Shown here piece by piece: positions 5,828 through 12,910 of a stretch of DNA of 19,288 nt. How positions within the stretch are numbered: the first letter of the stretch is position 1; every line of letters begins with the position of its first letter. The DNA is from CADEEN01 sp035716845. GTDB taxonomy: Bacteria > Pseudomonadota > Gammaproteobacteria > Burkholderiales > Burkholderiaceae_C. Position numbers and translations under genes: made by a program. The DNA lies in NCBI GenBank assembly GCA_035716845.1, contig DASTJE010000050.1, positions 1 through 19,288 on the forward strand, in the 5' to 3' direction. The notes beneath the pieces are model-generated. The model was not told the DNA's origin and did not search any database. It saw nothing but the letters and a program-made list of their open reading frames with translations.

Positions 5828-6712
5828 ATGACGCTCGTCCAGCTGCGCCACCTGATCGCGCTCGCCGACCACGGCTCGTTCAGCAAGGCCGCTCAGGCCG
5901 CGCACCTCAGCCAGCCGGCGCTGAGCCGCAGCATCCGCGCGCTCGAGGAGGAGCTCGAGCTGCCTCTGCTCGACCGGGTGGGCCGCCGCGTCGAGCTGAC
6001 GGCACACGGGATCGAGACGCTGCAGCGCGCGCGCCAGCTCGTGTTCGACGCCGACGAACTGCGGCAGCGCGCCCGCCGCGTCAAGGAGCACGCGTCGGGC
6101 ACGCTGCGCATCGGCATGGGCTCGGGCCCGGGCGCGTTGCTGATGCTGGCGCTGCTGCAGAAGGCCTGCAGCGACCACCGGCAGCTGCGGCTGGAAATCA
6201 CGCGCAGCCGCACCGACTTGCTGGTGCAGTCGCTGCGCGCCAAGGCGCTGGACGGCCTGGTCGTCGATGCGCGCTCGCTCAAGCCGGCACCGGACCTGCG
6301 CACCGAGTTCGTCTACGACATGCGCGGCGCCTTCATGGTGCGGCGCAGCCATCCGCTGGCACGGCGAAGGCAGGCCCTGACCTTCGAGGCCCTGCGTGCC
6401 TACCCGATCGCCTCGACGCCGCTGTCCGACGAGGTCGCGCGCCTGCTCGTGGAACGCTACGGCCCCGCGGCCCATCCCGAGACCTGCGTCACGCTGCGCT
6501 GCGACGAGCTGTCGAGCCTCGTCGAACTGGCGCGCGCGAGCGATGCCGTGCTGCTGGCGGTGCGCGCGGCCGCCCCCGATCTCGCCGAGCTGAGCTTGAA
6601 CCCCGCGCTCGACGTGACGGCGCGCTTCGGCCTGGTCACGCTGGCCCGGCGCACGGAGGCACCGGCGCTGGAGATCGTGCGCGGCCTGATGCGGCAGCAG
6701 CTGGCGGAGTAA
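5828..6712 (+). CDS. LysR family transcriptional regulator
   Basis: A 294-residue LysR-type regulator. The N-terminal winged helix-turn-helix is at residues 1-60 (MTLVQLRHLIALADHGSFSKAAQAAHLSQPALSRSIRALEEEL), followed by the linker helix and the effector domain from about residue 90 (GTLRIGMGSGP...). The length is normal for the family. It is transcribed away from the Bug receptor, amidohydrolase and dadA genes and is the obvious candidate regulator for them. Its ligand is probably the substrate or a product of that pathway, but the effector domain does not reveal which. The ribosome-binding site before the ATG is weak. The start is supported by alignment of the HTH, which begins at once as in most LysR proteins. 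The gene converges on the deaminase gene with 24 bases between them. Confidence 0.92.
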   Translation: MTLVQLRHLIALADHGSFSKAAQAAHLSQPALSRSIRALEEELELPLLDRVGRRVELTAHGIETLQRARQLVFDADELRQRARRVKEHASGTLRIGMGSGPGALLMLALLQKACSDHRQLRLEITRSRTDLLVQSLRAKALDGLVVDARSLKPAPDLRTEFVYDMRGAFMVRRSHPLARRRQALTFEALRAYPIASTPLSDEVARLLVERYGPAAHPETCVTLRCDELSSLVELARASDAVLLAVRAAAPDLAELSLNPALDVTARFGLVTLARRTEAPALEIVRGLMRQQLAE

Positions 6713-6736
6713 GCCAGGCCGCTGAGCGCCGCCTGC

Positions 6737-7804
6737 CTACAGCACCACGCCGCGCGAGGCGGCGTGGAACGCCGCGTCGAGCTCGGCGATCCATTCGGCC
6801 TTGTGCGCATTGCTGGCGAAGCTGGCCTCGAAGCCGTTGCGTGCCAGCGCATAGGCCTCGCGCGCGCCGAGCACGGGCAGGGCGGCGAAGGTCTCGACGA
6901 AGTTCTGGTTCAGGTAGCCGCCGAAGTAGGCCGGGTCGTCGCTGTGCAGCGAGACGGCCAGGCCGGCCGCCAGCAGCGCGGGCAGCGGATGCTGCGCCAG
7001 GCTCGGGCACACGCCCAGCCTGAGGTTGGACAGCGGGCACACGGTGAGCGGCGTGCGCGTGCGTGCCAGGCGCTCGACGAGCGCCGCGTCCTCGAGGGCA
7101 CGCACGCCGTGGTCGATGCGCTCGACCTTCAGCAGGTCGAGCGCCTGTTCGATGTAGGCCGGCGGCCCCTCCTCGCCGGCATGCGCCACCACGTGCAGGC
7201 CTTGCGCTCGGGCACGCGCGAACACGCGCTCGAACCGGCGCGGCGGATGGTCGCGCTCGCTGCTGTCCAGCCCCACGCCGAAGAAGTGGTCGCGCCAGGG
7301 CAGCGCCGCCTCGAACGTGGCGATCGCCTCGTCCTCGCTGAGGTGGCGCAGGAAGCACAGGATCAGCTGCGCCGACACGCCCCACTCCTGGTGCGCGCGC
7401 CGGCACGCGTGCGCGAGGCCGAGGATCACGTGCTGGATCGGCACGCCGCGCGCGGTGTGCGTCTGCGGGTCGAAGAAGATCTCCGCGTGGCGGATGTTCT
7501 CCGCGGCCGCCCGCTCCAGGTAGGCGAAGGCGAGGTCGAAGAAGTCCTGCTCGGTGCGCAGCACGCCGGCGCCGGCGTAGTAGACGTCCAGGAAGCTCTG
7601 CAGATCGGTGAAGGAGTAGGCGGCGCGCAGGGCCTCGACGCTCGGCCACGCCAGGGCCACGCCGTTGCGCTCGGCCAGCGCGAAGATCATCTCCGGCTCC
7701 AGCGTGCCCTCGATGTGCACGTGCAGCTCGGCCTTGGGCATCGTGCGCAGCAGGGCCGGCAGCAGGTCGGGGGCGATGCGGTCGAAATCGATGACGGCGG
7801 TCAT
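6737..7804 (-). CDS. Adenine deaminase (adenosine deaminase-like family)
   Basis: A 355-residue amidohydrolase-superfamily deaminase. All zinc-site and catalytic residues are in place: ELHVHIEGT (H28, H30), VVAHAGEEG (H208, E211), RIDHGVRAL (H232) and HSDDPAYFGGY (D289, D290). As far as I recall, the form SDDPAYFGGY and the motif FFDPQTHTARG mark the branch studied in Pseudomonas aeruginosa PA0148 and fungi. That branch deaminates free adenine to hypoxanthine, whereas true adenosine deaminases have different residues here. I therefore favour adenine over adenosine, although many annotations say adenosine deaminase. The enzyme is cytoplasmic. The gene lies downstream of a BMP-family purine/nucleoside-binding lipoprotein on the same strand, but a terminator lies between them, so it probably has at least partly separate transcription. 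Confidence 0.85.
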   Translation of the reverse strand: MTAVIDFDRIAPDLLPALLRTMPKAELHVHIEGTLEPEMIFALAERNGVALAWPSVEALRAAYSFTDLQSFLDVYYAGAGVLRTEQDFFDLAFAYLERAAAENIRHAEIFFDPQTHTARGVPIQHVILGLAHACRRAHQEWGVSAQLILCFLRHLSEDEAIATFEAALPWRDHFFGVGLDSSERDHPPRRFERVFARARAQGLHVVAHAGEEGPPAYIEQALDLLKVERIDHGVRALEDAALVERLARTRTPLTVCPLSNLRLGVCPSLAQHPLPALLAAGLAVSLHSDDPAYFGGYLNQNFVETFAALPVLGAREAYALARNGFEASFASNAHKAEWIAELDAAFHAASRGVVL

Positions 7805-7825
7805 GGCGGCGCGAGCCTCGAATGC

Positions 7826-7856
7826 AAAAGGCCGTCGCGAACTGCCGCGACGGCCT
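7826..7856 (-). terminator. Rho-independent terminator after the BMP-family gene
   Basis: A perfect 11-base-pair stem, AGGCCGTCGCG (7829-7839) and CGCGACGGCCT (7846-7856), with the six-base loop AACTGC. On the minus strand it is followed directly by TTTT (complement of 7826-7829). It lies about 105 bases beyond the stop codon of the BMP-family gene and 21 bases before the deaminase ATG. It therefore ends the BMP transcript and separates the two genes transcriptionally, at least in part. Confidence 0.8.
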
Positions 7857-7872
7857 CGGTGCGATCCCGGCA

Positions 7873-7945
7873 CACGCCGCGGATCCGGCTTCGCCGGTCC
7901 GCTGGCGTGGCCCCCTCGAGGGGGTGCGGCCGCAGGCCGCTCCGG
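7873..7945. repeat. REP-like palindromic intergenic element
   Basis: A compact set of nested palindromes follows the BMP-family stop codon. CACGCC (7873-7878) pairs with GGCGTG (7904-7909) around an inner stem, CGGATCCGGC TTC GCCGGTCCG. Next comes the perfect 14-base palindrome CCCCCTCGAGGGGG (7911-7924), then GCGGCC GCA GGCCGC (7926-7940) and a closing GGGGG. Elements with a C-run, CTCGAG, a G-run and a GC hairpin recur between genes in Comamonadaceae, as I recall. Only one copy is in this window, so its repetitive nature cannot be shown here. Likely roles are 3'-end protection or termination. Confidence 0.6.
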
Positions 7946-7960
7946 GGGTGGACCATGGAC

Positions 7961-9118
7961 TTACTTCTTGTCGCCCGAGGGCACCTTGCCGTCGACGCCC
8001 TTGACGTAGAAGTTGATGCCCAGCATGAACTTGTCGTCGGGCGTGGCGTCCTTGGCGACGACTTCCTTGCCGGCCTGGTCGACGATGGGACCCTTCCAGG
8101 GGTGGAAGCTGCCGTCCTTCAGGCCGGCCTTGGCCTTCTCGACCTTGGCCTTGGTGTCGGCGCTGACCTTGTCGCTGACCGAGACAATGTCGATCGCACC
8201 TTCCTTGACGCCCCACCACACCTGGTCGGTCTTCCAGGTGCCTTCGAGCGCGTCCTTGACGGCCTTCTTGTAGTACGGGCCCCAGTTGATGACGGCCGAC
8301 GCGAGGTGGGCCTCCTTGGCGTAGGCGCTCATGTCGCTGTCCCAGCCGAAGGCGAGCTTCTTGTTCTTCTCGGCCGTCTGCAGCACCGCGCTCGAGTCGG
8401 TGTTCTGGAACAGCACGTCGGCGCCCTGGTTGATCAGGCTCTGCGCGGCCTCGCCTTCCTTGGGCGGGTCGAACCACTTGCCGATCCAGACCACCTTGGT
8501 CTTGATCTTCGGGTTCACGCTCTGCGCACCGAGGGTGAAGCTGTTGATGTTGCGGATCACCTCGGGGATGGGGATCGAGCCCACCACGCCCAGCGTGTTG
8601 CTCTTGGTGGCCGCGCCGGCGATGATGCCCGCGAGGTAGGCCCCCTCGTAGGTGCGGCTGTCGTAGGTGCGCATGTTCTCGGCCGTCTTGAAGCCGGTGG
8701 CATGCTCGAACTTGACGCCCTTCTCGTCGGTGGCCACCTTGAGCATCGGGTCCATGTAGCCGAAGGTGGTGCCGAAGACGAGCTTGTTGCCCTCGCTGAC
8801 CATCTGGCGGATCACGCGCTCGGCGTCGGCCGCCTCGGGCACGTTCTCGACGTAGCTGGTCTTGACCTTGTCGCCGAACTCGGCCTCGACCGCCTTGCGG
8901 CCGAGGTCGTGGGCGTAGGTCCAGCCGGCGTCGCCCACCGGGCCGACGTAGGCGAAGGCGATCTTCAGGGGCTCCGGCTTGGCCGCCGGTGCCGAGGCCG
9001 GCGCGGCCGCCGGCTTGGCCGGCTCTTCCTTCTTGCCGCAGCCCACCAGCGCGGCAGTGGCGGCGATGGCCGACAGGCCGGCCAGGCGGACGAGGGAGCG
9101 CTTCTTCGTGTCGATCAT
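7961..9118 (-). CDS. BMP family ABC transporter substrate-binding lipoprotein (purine/nucleoside type)
   Basis: A 385-residue lipoprotein of the BMP/PnrA family, receptors for nucleosides or purines in ABC uptake systems. The signal peptide ends in LVGC with the lipidated C27. An Ala/Pro/Lys-rich linker (KKEEPAKPAAAPASAPAAKPEP) then leads to the binding domain. Family marks are KIAFAYVGPVGDAGWTYAHDLGRKAVE (about residues 52-78), VFGTTFGYMDPM, the DSRTYEGAYLAGIIAGAATKSNTLGVVG block, and FGWDSDMSAYAKEAHLASAVINWGPYYKKAV. The aromatic residue after GDAG (W66) is expected to stack on the base. No ATPase or permease gene is adjacent, so its transporter partners are not in this window. The nearby adenine deaminase gene supports a purine ligand. 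The upstream 164 bases contain a CATAAT hexamer on the minus strand (9161 down to 9156) that might be a -10 element, without a good -35. Confidence 0.92.
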   Translation of the reverse strand: MIDTKKRSLVRLAGLSAIAATAALVGCGKKEEPAKPAAAPASAPAAKPEPLKIAFAYVGPVGDAGWTYAHDLGRKAVEAEFGDKVKTSYVENVPEAADAERVIRQMVSEGNKLVFGTTFGYMDPMLKVATDEKGVKFEHATGFKTAENMRTYDSRTYEGAYLAGIIAGAATKSNTLGVVGSIPIPEVIRNINSFTLGAQSVNPKIKTKVVWIGKWFDPPKEGEAAQSLINQGADVLFQNTDSSAVLQTAEKNKKLAFGWDSDMSAYAKEAHLASAVINWGPYYKKAVKDALEGTWKTDQVWWGVKEGAIDIVSVSDKVSADTKAKVEKAKAGLKDGSFHPWKGPIVDQAGKEVVAKDATPDDKFMLGINFYVKGVDGKVPSGDKK

Positions 9119-9282
9119 GAGGATCCTCGCGGGAGTGAAACGGTGCGGAATGGCGATTATGGTCGTTCCTCGGTCCGTGCCCGGCGCCGCTGAGTGACCC
9201 GCGCGATGCTGTCACATCGCGGCCCGGCCGCCATCCCTGCGGACGAATACCCTTCTTCAGGGACAGCGCATACCGGACGGCC

Positions 9283-9993
9283 TCACTCGCGCATCGCGCG
9301 CAGGGCCTCGGAGTGGAATTCGCGCTGGTACAGCACCCACACGACGCCGGCGCTGGCCGCCAGGAAGGCGAAGGGCGAGAACAGCCACGCCGCCGCGGCA
9401 ATGGCGAAGTAGTAGGCGCGCAGCCCGTCGTTGAAGGCCTCCGCCGCCAGGCCCACCACGGCGCCGGCACGGTCGGCGAAGCGCTCGCGCTCGGCCTCGC
9501 CCAGCGTCTCGAACTCCCGGTAGTCGGGCGCCGAGGCCACCAGCAGCGCGCCGAAGCTGTACTGGCGCAGGCTCCAGGTGAAGCGGAAGAAGGCGAACAC
9601 GAAGATGCCCAGCAGCACGATCAGCTTCAGGTCGAGCGCCAGGGCGGTGGTGCGCGCCGCGAACGGCAGTTCGGCCACCAGCGCGCTGGCATGGTCGCCC
9701 GCCCCCAGCGTGGCCAGCAGGCCGCCGATGATCAGGATGGTGGTGGAGGCGAAGAAGCTCGGGCTGGTCGACAGGTTCTGCACCACCACGCCATCGACCA
9801 CGCGCACGTCGCGCCGGGTGGCCTGCAGCATCCACTGCCGGCGGATGCGGTTGGAGGCCGCCAGCAGCGAGGGCTGCACCATGGCGCGCCGGTGCGCGAA
9901 GCGCGCATAGCCGACCCAGGCGACGAAGAAGGCCGCCAGCGCCGCCCAGTCCCACGGCGACAGGGTCGTGACGAGGCGGCGCAGGGTGTCCAT
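9283..9993 (-). CDS. DUF599 family membrane protein
   Basis: A 236-residue inner-membrane protein of the DUF599 family, function unknown. Four hydrophobic segments are visible at about residues 12-30, 78-98, 118-137 and 194-221. Between the first and second is the conserved cytoplasmic-type stretch RRAMVQPSLLAASNRIRRQWMLQATRRDVRVVDGVVVQNLSTSPSFFASTTI. The asparagine, RRxW and NLxxSxxFFAS elements in it are characteristic of the family. The ATG at 9993 is preferred. A GTG at 10002 would add MPA and lies closer to the preceding gene. The gene starts about 30 bases after the FMN reductase stop codon on the same strand, so it may be the last gene of the pirin-DoxX-reductase transcript. No functional link to those genes is known to me. 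Confidence 0.85.
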   Translation of the reverse strand: MDTLRRLVTTLSPWDWAALAAFFVAWVGYARFAHRRAMVQPSLLAASNRIRRQWMLQATRRDVRVVDGVVVQNLSTSPSFFASTTILIIGGLLATLGAGDHASALVAELPFAARTTALALDLKLIVLLGIFVFAFFRFTWSLRQYSFGALLVASAPDYREFETLGEAERERFADRAGAVVGLAAEAFNDGLRAYYFAIAAAAWLFSPFAFLAASAGVVWVLYQREFHSEALRAMRE

Positions 9994-10023
9994 GGCCGGC
10001 ACTGTAGCGCCGGGCCGGCTGTG

Positions 10024-10611
10024 TCAGGGTACGGCGCGCCGGCGCGCCGCCTCGCGCAGCAGGGCCTGCACCGCGGCCTGCAGCGCCGCCGCCGCCTTGG
10101 GGTCCGACAGCGTGCCCTCGTCCGCAAAGGCTTCGGCCGCCCGCGGCACGCTGAGCACGGTCGGCTGCACGGCCATGCGGAACACGCCACCGAGGAACTG
10201 GCGCATCAGCGCCAGCGCCCGCATGCCGCCGAACGGCCCGGGCGAACTCGACAGCAGCGCCACCGGCTTGTCCGCGGTGGCCGCCAGGCCATCCTTCAGG
10301 CGCGAGAGCCAGTCGAAGGCGTTGAGCTCGAGCGGCGTGGGGAACCAGTTGTACTCGGGCGTCACCAGCAGCAGCGCGTCGTGGGCGACGATGGCGTCGC
10401 GCAGCGTCGCGGCACCCGCGGGCACACCTTCTCCGGCTTCCAGATCGCCGTCGTACAACGGCAACCCGAGCGCACGCAGGTCGAGCACCGAGGCTTCGGC
10501 GCCGGCCTGCTCGACGGCGCGCCGCGCGGCGTCGCGCAGGCGAACGCTGTAGGCACCCTGGCGCGCGCTGCCGGCGATCGCCAGCACCGTCAACGGCTTG
10601 TCATGGTCCAT
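10024..10611 (-). CDS. NADPH-dependent FMN reductase family protein
   Basis: A 195-residue flavodoxin-like oxidoreductase of the NADPH-dependent FMN reductase family, which includes ChrR/azoreductase-type quinone reductases. Such enzymes reduce quinones, azo dyes, chromate or free flavin using NAD(P)H in the cytoplasm. The N-terminal phosphate-binding loop is AGSARQGAYS (residues 13-22). The flavin-contact motif TPEYNWFPTPLELNAFDWLSR at 84-104 is the family signature (TPEYN then a proline-rich turn). The serine-asparagine usually seen at the end of the loop is SVR here, a small deviation. The start ATG at 10611 lies 16 bases after the stop of the DoxX gene, so the two are co-transcribed. With pirin and DoxX upstream, a role in quinone or electrophile detoxification is likely. 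Confidence 0.9.
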   Translation of the reverse strand: MDHDKPLTVLAIAGSARQGAYSVRLRDAARRAVEQAGAEASVLDLRALGLPLYDGDLEAGEGVPAGAATLRDAIVAHDALLLVTPEYNWFPTPLELNAFDWLSRLKDGLAATADKPVALLSSSPGPFGGMRALALMRQFLGGVFRMAVQPTVLSVPRAAEAFADEGTLSDPKAAAALQAAVQALLREAARRRAVP

Positions 10612-10627
10612 CGCGATGGCTCCGGGC

Positions 10628-11035
10628 TCAGGCCGCCTCGCGGCGCGCGTCCAGGCTCAGGGTACCGGCACCGAAGGCGTACACGAACAGCAGGCCGCCG
10701 ACGATGCCCAGGTTCTTCTGGAACATCAGCATCTGCATGAACTGCTGTTCCTTGGGCATGCTCCAGTAGGCGTGGAACAGGAAGGTCGCCACCAGCGTGA
10801 ACAGCGCCAGGGCGAGCGCCGCCCAGCGCGCCTGGAAGCCCACGATCAGCGCCACGCCCGCCACCACCTCGAGCACCCCTGCGCCCAGCGCCAGCAGGGT
10901 CGGCGCGGGCAGGCCCACGCTGGCGATGTAGCCGGCAGTGCCTTCCAGGCCGGCGAGCTTGCTGAAGCCCGACAGCACGAACATGAGGGCCAGCAGGATG
11001 CGGGCGACGACGAGGGGCAGACCTTGGGTGTTCAT
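10628..11035 (-). CDS. DoxX family membrane protein
   Basis: A 135-residue inner-membrane protein with four hydrophobic helices (about residues 5-27, 45-66, 68-90 and 106-125) and the DoxX-family signature VVARILLALMFVLSGFSKLAGLEGTAGYIASVGLP near the N-terminus. FHAYWSMPKEQQFMQMLMFQKNLGIVGGLLFV in the second half is also typical. DoxX proteins are small quinone-interacting or redox-stress membrane proteins whose exact reaction is mostly unknown. The strong ribosome-binding site AGGAGAGAGA precedes the ATG at 11035. The gene lies between pirin (47 bases upstream) and the FMN reductase (16 bases downstream). E. coli YqjF, the closest familiar case, belongs to the same family and is controlled by YhaJ. 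A YhaJ-like LysR gene is divergent from this cluster. Confidence 0.9.
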   Translation of the reverse strand: MNTQGLPLVVARILLALMFVLSGFSKLAGLEGTAGYIASVGLPAPTLLALGAGVLEVVAGVALIVGFQARWAALALALFTLVATFLFHAYWSMPKEQQFMQMLMFQKNLGIVGGLLFVYAFGAGTLSLDARREAA

Positions 11036-11082
11036 GGAACTCTCTCTCCTTGGGGTGTGAAGCGGTGATGGGGTGGCCCGCG

Positions 11083-11784
11083 TCAGCGGGCCAGGTCGAA
11101 CACGAGCACTTCGGCGCCGCGCCCCTGGTCGATGCCCAGGAGCGCCTCGCCGTCCAGCGCGGCGGCATCGCCGGCGGCCAGCGCGTGGCCGTTGACGGCG
11201 ACCTCGCCGCGCGCGACGTAGACGTAGGCGAGGCGTTGCGGGTCGAGCCGCAGTTCGGCGCGCTCGGCGCCGTCGAACAGGCCGGCGCGGATCGAGGCGT
11301 CGGCGTGCAGGCGCACCGAGCCGTCGCGCCCGTCGGGCGACGCCACCAGGCGCAGCCGCCCGCGCTTGTCGGCGTCCGGGAAGGCCTTCTGCTCGTAGCC
11401 GGGCGTCACGCCACGGCGGTCGGGCAGGATCCAGATCTGCAGGAAGTGCGTCGTCGCGCCGGCCGCGTGGTTGACCTCGCTGTGCAGGATGCCGGTGCCC
11501 GCGCTCATGCGCTGTACCTCGCCGGGCACGATGGTCGCGCCGTTGCCGATGCTGTCCTTGTGCGCCAGCGCGCCTTCGAGCACGTAGCTCACGATCTCCA
11601 TGTCGCGGTGGCCGTGCGTGCCGAAGCCGGTGCCCGGCGCGATGCGGTCCTCGTTGATCACGCGCAGGTTGCCGAAGCCCATGTGCGCCGGGTCGTGGTA
11701 ATCGGCGAACGAGAAGCTGTGCCGGCTCTTGAGCCAGCCGTGATCGGCGTGGCCGCGGTCCTGGGAGCGTCGAAGCGTCAGCAT
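11083..11784 (-). CDS. Pirin family protein (YhhW/YhaK-type bicupin)
   Basis: A 233-residue pirin-family bicupin, the same length class as E. coli YhhW (231 residues), a quercetin 2,3-dioxygenase. The metal ligands fall exactly at the YhhW positions: FGTHGHRDMEIVSYV gives H57 and H59, and ILHSEVNHA gives H101 and E103. The conserved N-terminal SFADYHDPAHMGFGNLRVINEDRI is intact. The C-terminal cupin (about 140-233) lacks metal ligands, as in other pirins. Physiological substrates of bacterial pirins are unclear; oxidation of flavonol- or catechol-like compounds and redox sensing have been proposed. The gene is first in the cluster with DoxX and FMN reductase. Its start faces a LysR regulator across a 95-base region with a palindromic operator candidate. 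Confidence 0.93.
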   Translation of the reverse strand: MLTLRRSQDRGHADHGWLKSRHSFSFADYHDPAHMGFGNLRVINEDRIAPGTGFGTHGHRDMEIVSYVLEGALAHKDSIGNGATIVPGEVQRMSAGTGILHSEVNHAAGATTHFLQIWILPDRRGVTPGYEQKAFPDADKRGRLRLVASPDGRDGSVRLHADASIRAGLFDGAERAELRLDPQRLAYVYVARGEVAVNGHALAAGDAAALDGEALLGIDQGRGAEVLVFDLAR

Positions 11785-11849
11785 GGTGGAGGGACTCCTG
11801 CGTTGGTTTCACTGTAGGCGGCGGTCGTCGCGCGGGGACCCGCCCGCCC

Positions 11850-11866
11850 TTGAAGCACCCGTTCAA
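11850..11866. promoter_or_regulatory. Palindromic operator candidate between pirin and LysR genes
   Basis: TTGAA (11850-11854) and TTCAA (11862-11866) form a perfect inverted repeat with a seven-base spacer. It lies 13 bases before the LysR start codon and 65 bases before the pirin start codon. It is followed by the only AT-rich patch in this region (AAATAAGATGAATCC). The size and form match LysR-type binding sites. A site so close to the LysR gene suggests self-repression as well as control of the pirin cluster. That role is inferred. Confidence 0.6.
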
Positions 11867-11879
11867 ATAAGATGAATCC

Positions 11880-12905
11880 ATGCCCACCCGCCCCGCCCCC
11901 CGGCCGATCGACCGCCGCAGCGCCCTGACGCCGGATGCGCTGGCGATGATGGACGCCATCGCCAAGGCCGGCAGCTTCGCCGCGGCCGCGCGCGAGCTCG
12001 GCAAGGTGCCCTCCGCGCTCACCTACAGCGTGCGCCAGCTGGAGGACGCGCTCGACGTGCTGCTGTTCGACCGCCGCTCCGGCCAGGCACAGCTCACCGC
12101 CGCCGGCGAGGAGCTGCTGCGCGAGGGCCGGCGCCTGCTGGCCGAGATGGACGCGGTGGCCAACCGCGTGCGCCGCGTGGCCTGCGGCTGGGAGACGCAG
12201 CTCACGGTGGCCGCCGACGGCGTGGTCTCGCGCATCACGCTGTTCGAACTGTGCGAGGCCTTCTTCGCCCTGCGCCCCGACCCGGAGGCCGGCACGGGGC
12301 CGGGCACGCGGCTGCGCCTGCGCACCGAGGTGCTGGCCGGCACCTGGGAGGCGCTGCTGTCCGGCGAGGCCGACCTTGCCATCGGCGTGGGCCTGGGGGC
12401 CGGCGTCAACGTGCCGGCGGGGGTGGCGGCGCAGCCGCTGGGCGAGATCGGCTTCGTGTTCGCGGTGGCACCGCACCATCCGCTGGCCGCCGGCGACCGC
12501 CCCCTCGACGATGCCGAGCTGGTGCGGCACCGCGCGGTGGCGGTGGCCGACTCGGCGCGCCGCCACGAGCCATTGACGCTGAACCTGCTGCCCGGCCAGG
12601 AGGTGTTCACCGTCGGCTCGATGCAGGCCAAGCTCGAGGCGCAGTTGCGCTGCCTGGGCTGCGGCTTCCTGCCCGAGCCGATCGCCCGCGACCACATCGC
12701 CGCGGGCCGCCTCGTGGTGCGGCAGACGCGCCGCGAGGCGCCGCGCGCCACGCTCGGCTACGCCTGGCGCAGCGCCGCCGCGCCCGACCCGAGGAAGCCG
12801 CCGCAGGGCCTGGCACTGGGCTGGTGGCTGGAGCAGCTCGCGAGCGCGGCCACGCGGCGCGCGCTGCTCGAACGCCATTGCGGCCTGCCCAGCACCATCG
12901 ACTGA
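11880..12905 (+). CDS. LysR family transcriptional regulator (YhaJ-like)
   Basis: A 341-residue LysR-type regulator, longer than the usual 300 because of a basic N-terminal extension (MPTRPAPRPIDRRS) and some insertions. The HTH is at about residues 17-76 (LTPDALAMMDAIAKAGSFAAAARELGKVPSALTYSVRQLEDALDVLLFDR). The variant 'VPSALTYSVRQLE' is what I associate with YhaJ-type regulators. The effector domain starts near residue 105 (ETQLTVAADG). In E. coli, YhaJ is encoded next to the pirin gene yhaK and activates yqjF (DoxX family) in response to quinone-like breakdown products. Here the LysR gene is divergent from pirin-DoxX-FMN reductase, which strongly suggests the same regulatory pairing. It ends five bases before the GluQRS start codon, so the two may be transcribed together. 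Confidence 0.9.
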   Translation: MPTRPAPRPIDRRSALTPDALAMMDAIAKAGSFAAAARELGKVPSALTYSVRQLEDALDVLLFDRRSGQAQLTAAGEELLREGRRLLAEMDAVANRVRRVACGWETQLTVAADGVVSRITLFELCEAFFALRPDPEAGTGPGTRLRLRTEVLAGTWEALLSGEADLAIGVGLGAGVNVPAGVAAQPLGEIGFVFAVAPHHPLAAGDRPLDDAELVRHRAVAVADSARRHEPLTLNLLPGQEVFTVGSMQAKLEAQLRCLGCGFLPEPIARDHIAAGRLVVRQTRREAPRATLGYAWRSAAAPDPRKPPQGLALGWWLEQLASAATRRALLERHCGLPSTID

Positions 12906-12910
12906 GCCCG

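Noticed and set aside
9119..9282. A promoter or small gene upstream of the BMP-family gene
   Set aside because: A CATAAT hexamer is present on the minus strand but lacks a -35 partner at normal spacing, and no open frame with a ribosome-binding site is visible.
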